A DNA stretch of 64,000 nucleotides from Streptomyces sp. AC1-42W (lineage in GTDB: Bacteria; Actinomycetota; Actinomycetes; Streptomycetales; Streptomycetaceae), in contig NZ_QKWY01000003.1 in the NCBI RefSeq assembly GCF_003248355.1, positions 62,001 through 126,000 of the forward strand, written 5' to 3'. How positions within the stretch are numbered: position 1 is the first letter of the stretch; each line of letters starts with the position of its first letter. A model generated the notes under the pieces. The model was not told the DNA's origin, ran no database searches, and saw only the letters and a list, made by a program, of their open reading frames with translations. Position numbers and translations under genes: made by a program. Of this stretch, positions 62,874 through 64,000 are shown in pieces.

Positions 62874-64000
62874 CCTCCGGGTTGTCGGCGGTCGGGCCGG
62901 CGAGCAGCCGCTGCGGTACGCCCTTGAGGTGGAGGTCGAAGAAGGCGGCCACGTAGTCGCGGGTGATGTCGCCGGAGCGGTCGGCGGGCAGCGGGGCCGA
63001 GGGGTCGACGATGCCCAGTTCGGCGGCGAGCAGCGGCAGGTCGGTGAAGGTGAAGTGGCCCGCGTCGGCGACGGTCAGCCACCGCTTCCAGCCGTCGAGG
63101 CGCTGCCAGTCCCGGTCCCAGGTGGTGTCGAAGGTTCCGCCGGAGGCGTGGTCGGCTTCGGTGCCGAGCATCATGAACGGGCGGCCGCCGAGCCCGGTGG
63201 CGGGGACGGGGTCGAAGAAGGTGCCGTCCATGTTCACGCCCGCGCGCACGCGCCGGTCGGCGGCCATCGTGGACGCGGCGGAGTCGCCGCCGATGGAGTG
63301 CCCGGCCATGCCGACGCGCCGCCGGTCGATCATCGAGGCGTACCGCCAGGCGGGGTGACGGCCGGTCAGCCGGTCCAGCAGGAACGACACGTCCGCCGCC
63401 CGCCCCCGTGCGACCTCGGCCAGGCCCGCTTCCCCGGTGCGCTCCACGTAGTCGCAGGCGGCGCACGGGAGGACGCGTCCGCCGGGGAAGACGGTGGCGG
63501 TGGACTCGTGGGCGTGGTCGACGGCCGCGACGACGTAGCCGCGGGCGGCCAGGTCCGTGGCCAGGGCGGTGAGCGTGAAGCGGCTCTGCCCGAAGCCGGG
63601 TGACAGGACGACGAGCGGGAACCGCCCGCGTACGGGCTTCGCACCCGTACGGGCGTACGTCTCGGTCGCCCCGATCACCTCCGGCGCGACGAGCCCGCCG
63701 AGCCCCCGCGATTCGAGGAGCAGTCGCGCCTCACGCGTGCTCATGTACGGGGCGGGCGCCCCGCTGCCGGGCCGCGCGGGGTAGAACACGGACACCAGCA
63801 GCTCGCGTGCGCCGGCCGCCGGCACGTACGGGTCGGTGCGGTCGGCGTCCCGCAGATGCAGGGTGCTCCTCCCGACCCCGTACGGCCCGCTCGGCGCGGG
63901 CAGCCGCAGTTGCGGCGCGGTGACGGAGGCAGCGGTCGCGGACCGGCTCACGTCGGTCGGCGGTGCGGCGACGGCGGGCGTGACGGCGGCCGCGCCGAGG
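62857..64000 (-). CDS. Secreted alpha/beta hydrolase (PAF-acetylhydrolase-like), 5' end outside window
   Basis: At least 380 residues of a lipase-like alpha/beta hydrolase. The visible N-terminus ends a signal-type Ala/Val-rich run (LGAAAVTPAVAAPPTD), so the start lies beyond the right edge. Core features: LRDADRTDPYVPAAGARELL, LVVLSPGFGQSRFTLTALAT, nucleophile elbow MAGHSIGGDSAAS (Ser), acid near VNMDGTFFDP and His in DAGHFTFTD. It resembles secreted platelet-activating-factor acetylhydrolase-like lipases of Streptomyces. The stop at 62857 overlaps the DUF2871 gene on the other strand. Confidence 0.82.
   Translation of the reverse strand, partial: LGAAAVTPAVAAPPTDVSRSATAASVTAPQLRLPAPSGPYGVGRSTLHLRDADRTDPYVPAAGARELLVSVFYPARPGSGAPAPYMSTREARLLLESRGLGGLVAPEVIGATETYARTGAKPVRGRFPLVVLSPGFGQSRFTLTALATDLAARGYVVAAVDHAHESTATVFPGGRVLPCAACDYVERTGEAGLAEVARGRAADVSFLLDRLTGRHPAWRYASMIDRRRVGMAGHSIGGDSAASTMAADRRVRAGVNMDGTFFDPVPATGLGGRPFMMLGTEADHASGGTFDTTWDRDWQRLDGWKRWLTVADAGHFTFTDLPLLAAELGIVDPSAPLPADRSGDITRDYVAAFFDLHLKGVPQRLLAGPTADNPEVTFQP

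Noticed and set aside
1..64000. CRISPR arrays, tRNA or rRNA genes
   Set aside because: No spaced short repeats, cloverleaf or rRNA signature was noticed on reading; none is reported.

Overview
The window is high-GC actinobacterial DNA, almost certainly from a Streptomyces chromosome. Genes are packed on both strands, many start with GTG, and many neighbours overlap by 4 bp (ATGA or GTGA). Regulatory sites typical of the genus are present: DasR-type GGTCTAGACC sites before a chitin-active oxidase, an IdeR/DmdR iron box, a SoxR box and CsoR-type operators. It looks like accessory, arm-like sequence: many small regulators, secreted proteins and truncated genes, plus three kinds of mobile DNA.

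Layout. 1-15.5 kb: a cut-off KimA-like potassium permease, a dienelactone-hydrolase-like protein without its usual nucleophile, an MFS pump, a threonine-synthase-like enzyme coupled to a SufR-like regulator, a membrane-protein/folE group, a two-gene hypothetical cassette, a secreted amidase, and a chitin pair (AA10 oxidase and GH18 chitinase). 16.0-22.8 kb: a recombined region. A hydrolase gene lacking its 5' part abuts a phage lysis cassette (endolysin remnant, holin-like protein, coiled-coil membrane protein). Next comes a minus-strand group of XRE-TPR regulator, recombinase-fold protein, Cys-rich protein, 46-residue acidic Asp/Gly-rich peptide and PIMT-like methyltransferase. This has the composition of an imiditide-type RiPP locus and is the most interesting part of the window. 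The region ends in a truncated XRE regulator.

22.7-26.8 kb: a siderophore ABC importer under an iron box, with a frameshift in one permease. 26.9-31.8 kb: a persulfide/thiosulfate detoxification cluster (two MBL-rhodanese proteins, two rhodanese proteins, a TauE exporter) with five near-identical CsoR-type operators but no adjacent regulator. 31.8-35.1 kb: an Imm1 immunity protein, a two-component system whose kinase carries an unusual C-terminal domain, and a PAP2 phosphatase. 35.1-37.0 kb: an IS630-family element with perfect 33-bp ends and a passenger ORF, abutting a 166-bp MITE with 24-bp ends.

37.0-52.9 kb: MarR- and LysR-type regulators with an MFS pump and a PNPOx-like protein, a second two-component system, a TAP-type peptidase, a Rieske oxygenase, an IclR/fumarylacetoacetase group, secreted small proteins, a vWA protein, a Ser/Thr dehydratase and a DinB-like protein. 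53-55.4 kb: a complete IS200/IS605 element (TnpA plus TnpB) that splits a small ATPase gene; removing it restores the reading frame exactly. 55.4-64.0 kb: AraC, CGNR and TetR regulators with clear palindromic operators, hydrolases, an orphan acyl carrier protein, a beta/gamma-crystallin-like secreted protein, a SoxR-box-linked SnoaL-like gene, an SDR, a DUF2871 membrane protein and a secreted hydrolase that runs off the right edge.

Three genes (endolysin remnant, siderophore permease, Cys-rich protein in the peptide locus) appear broken by single-base indels, two of them at or beside short homopolymer runs. They may be real pseudogenes or residual sequencing errors.
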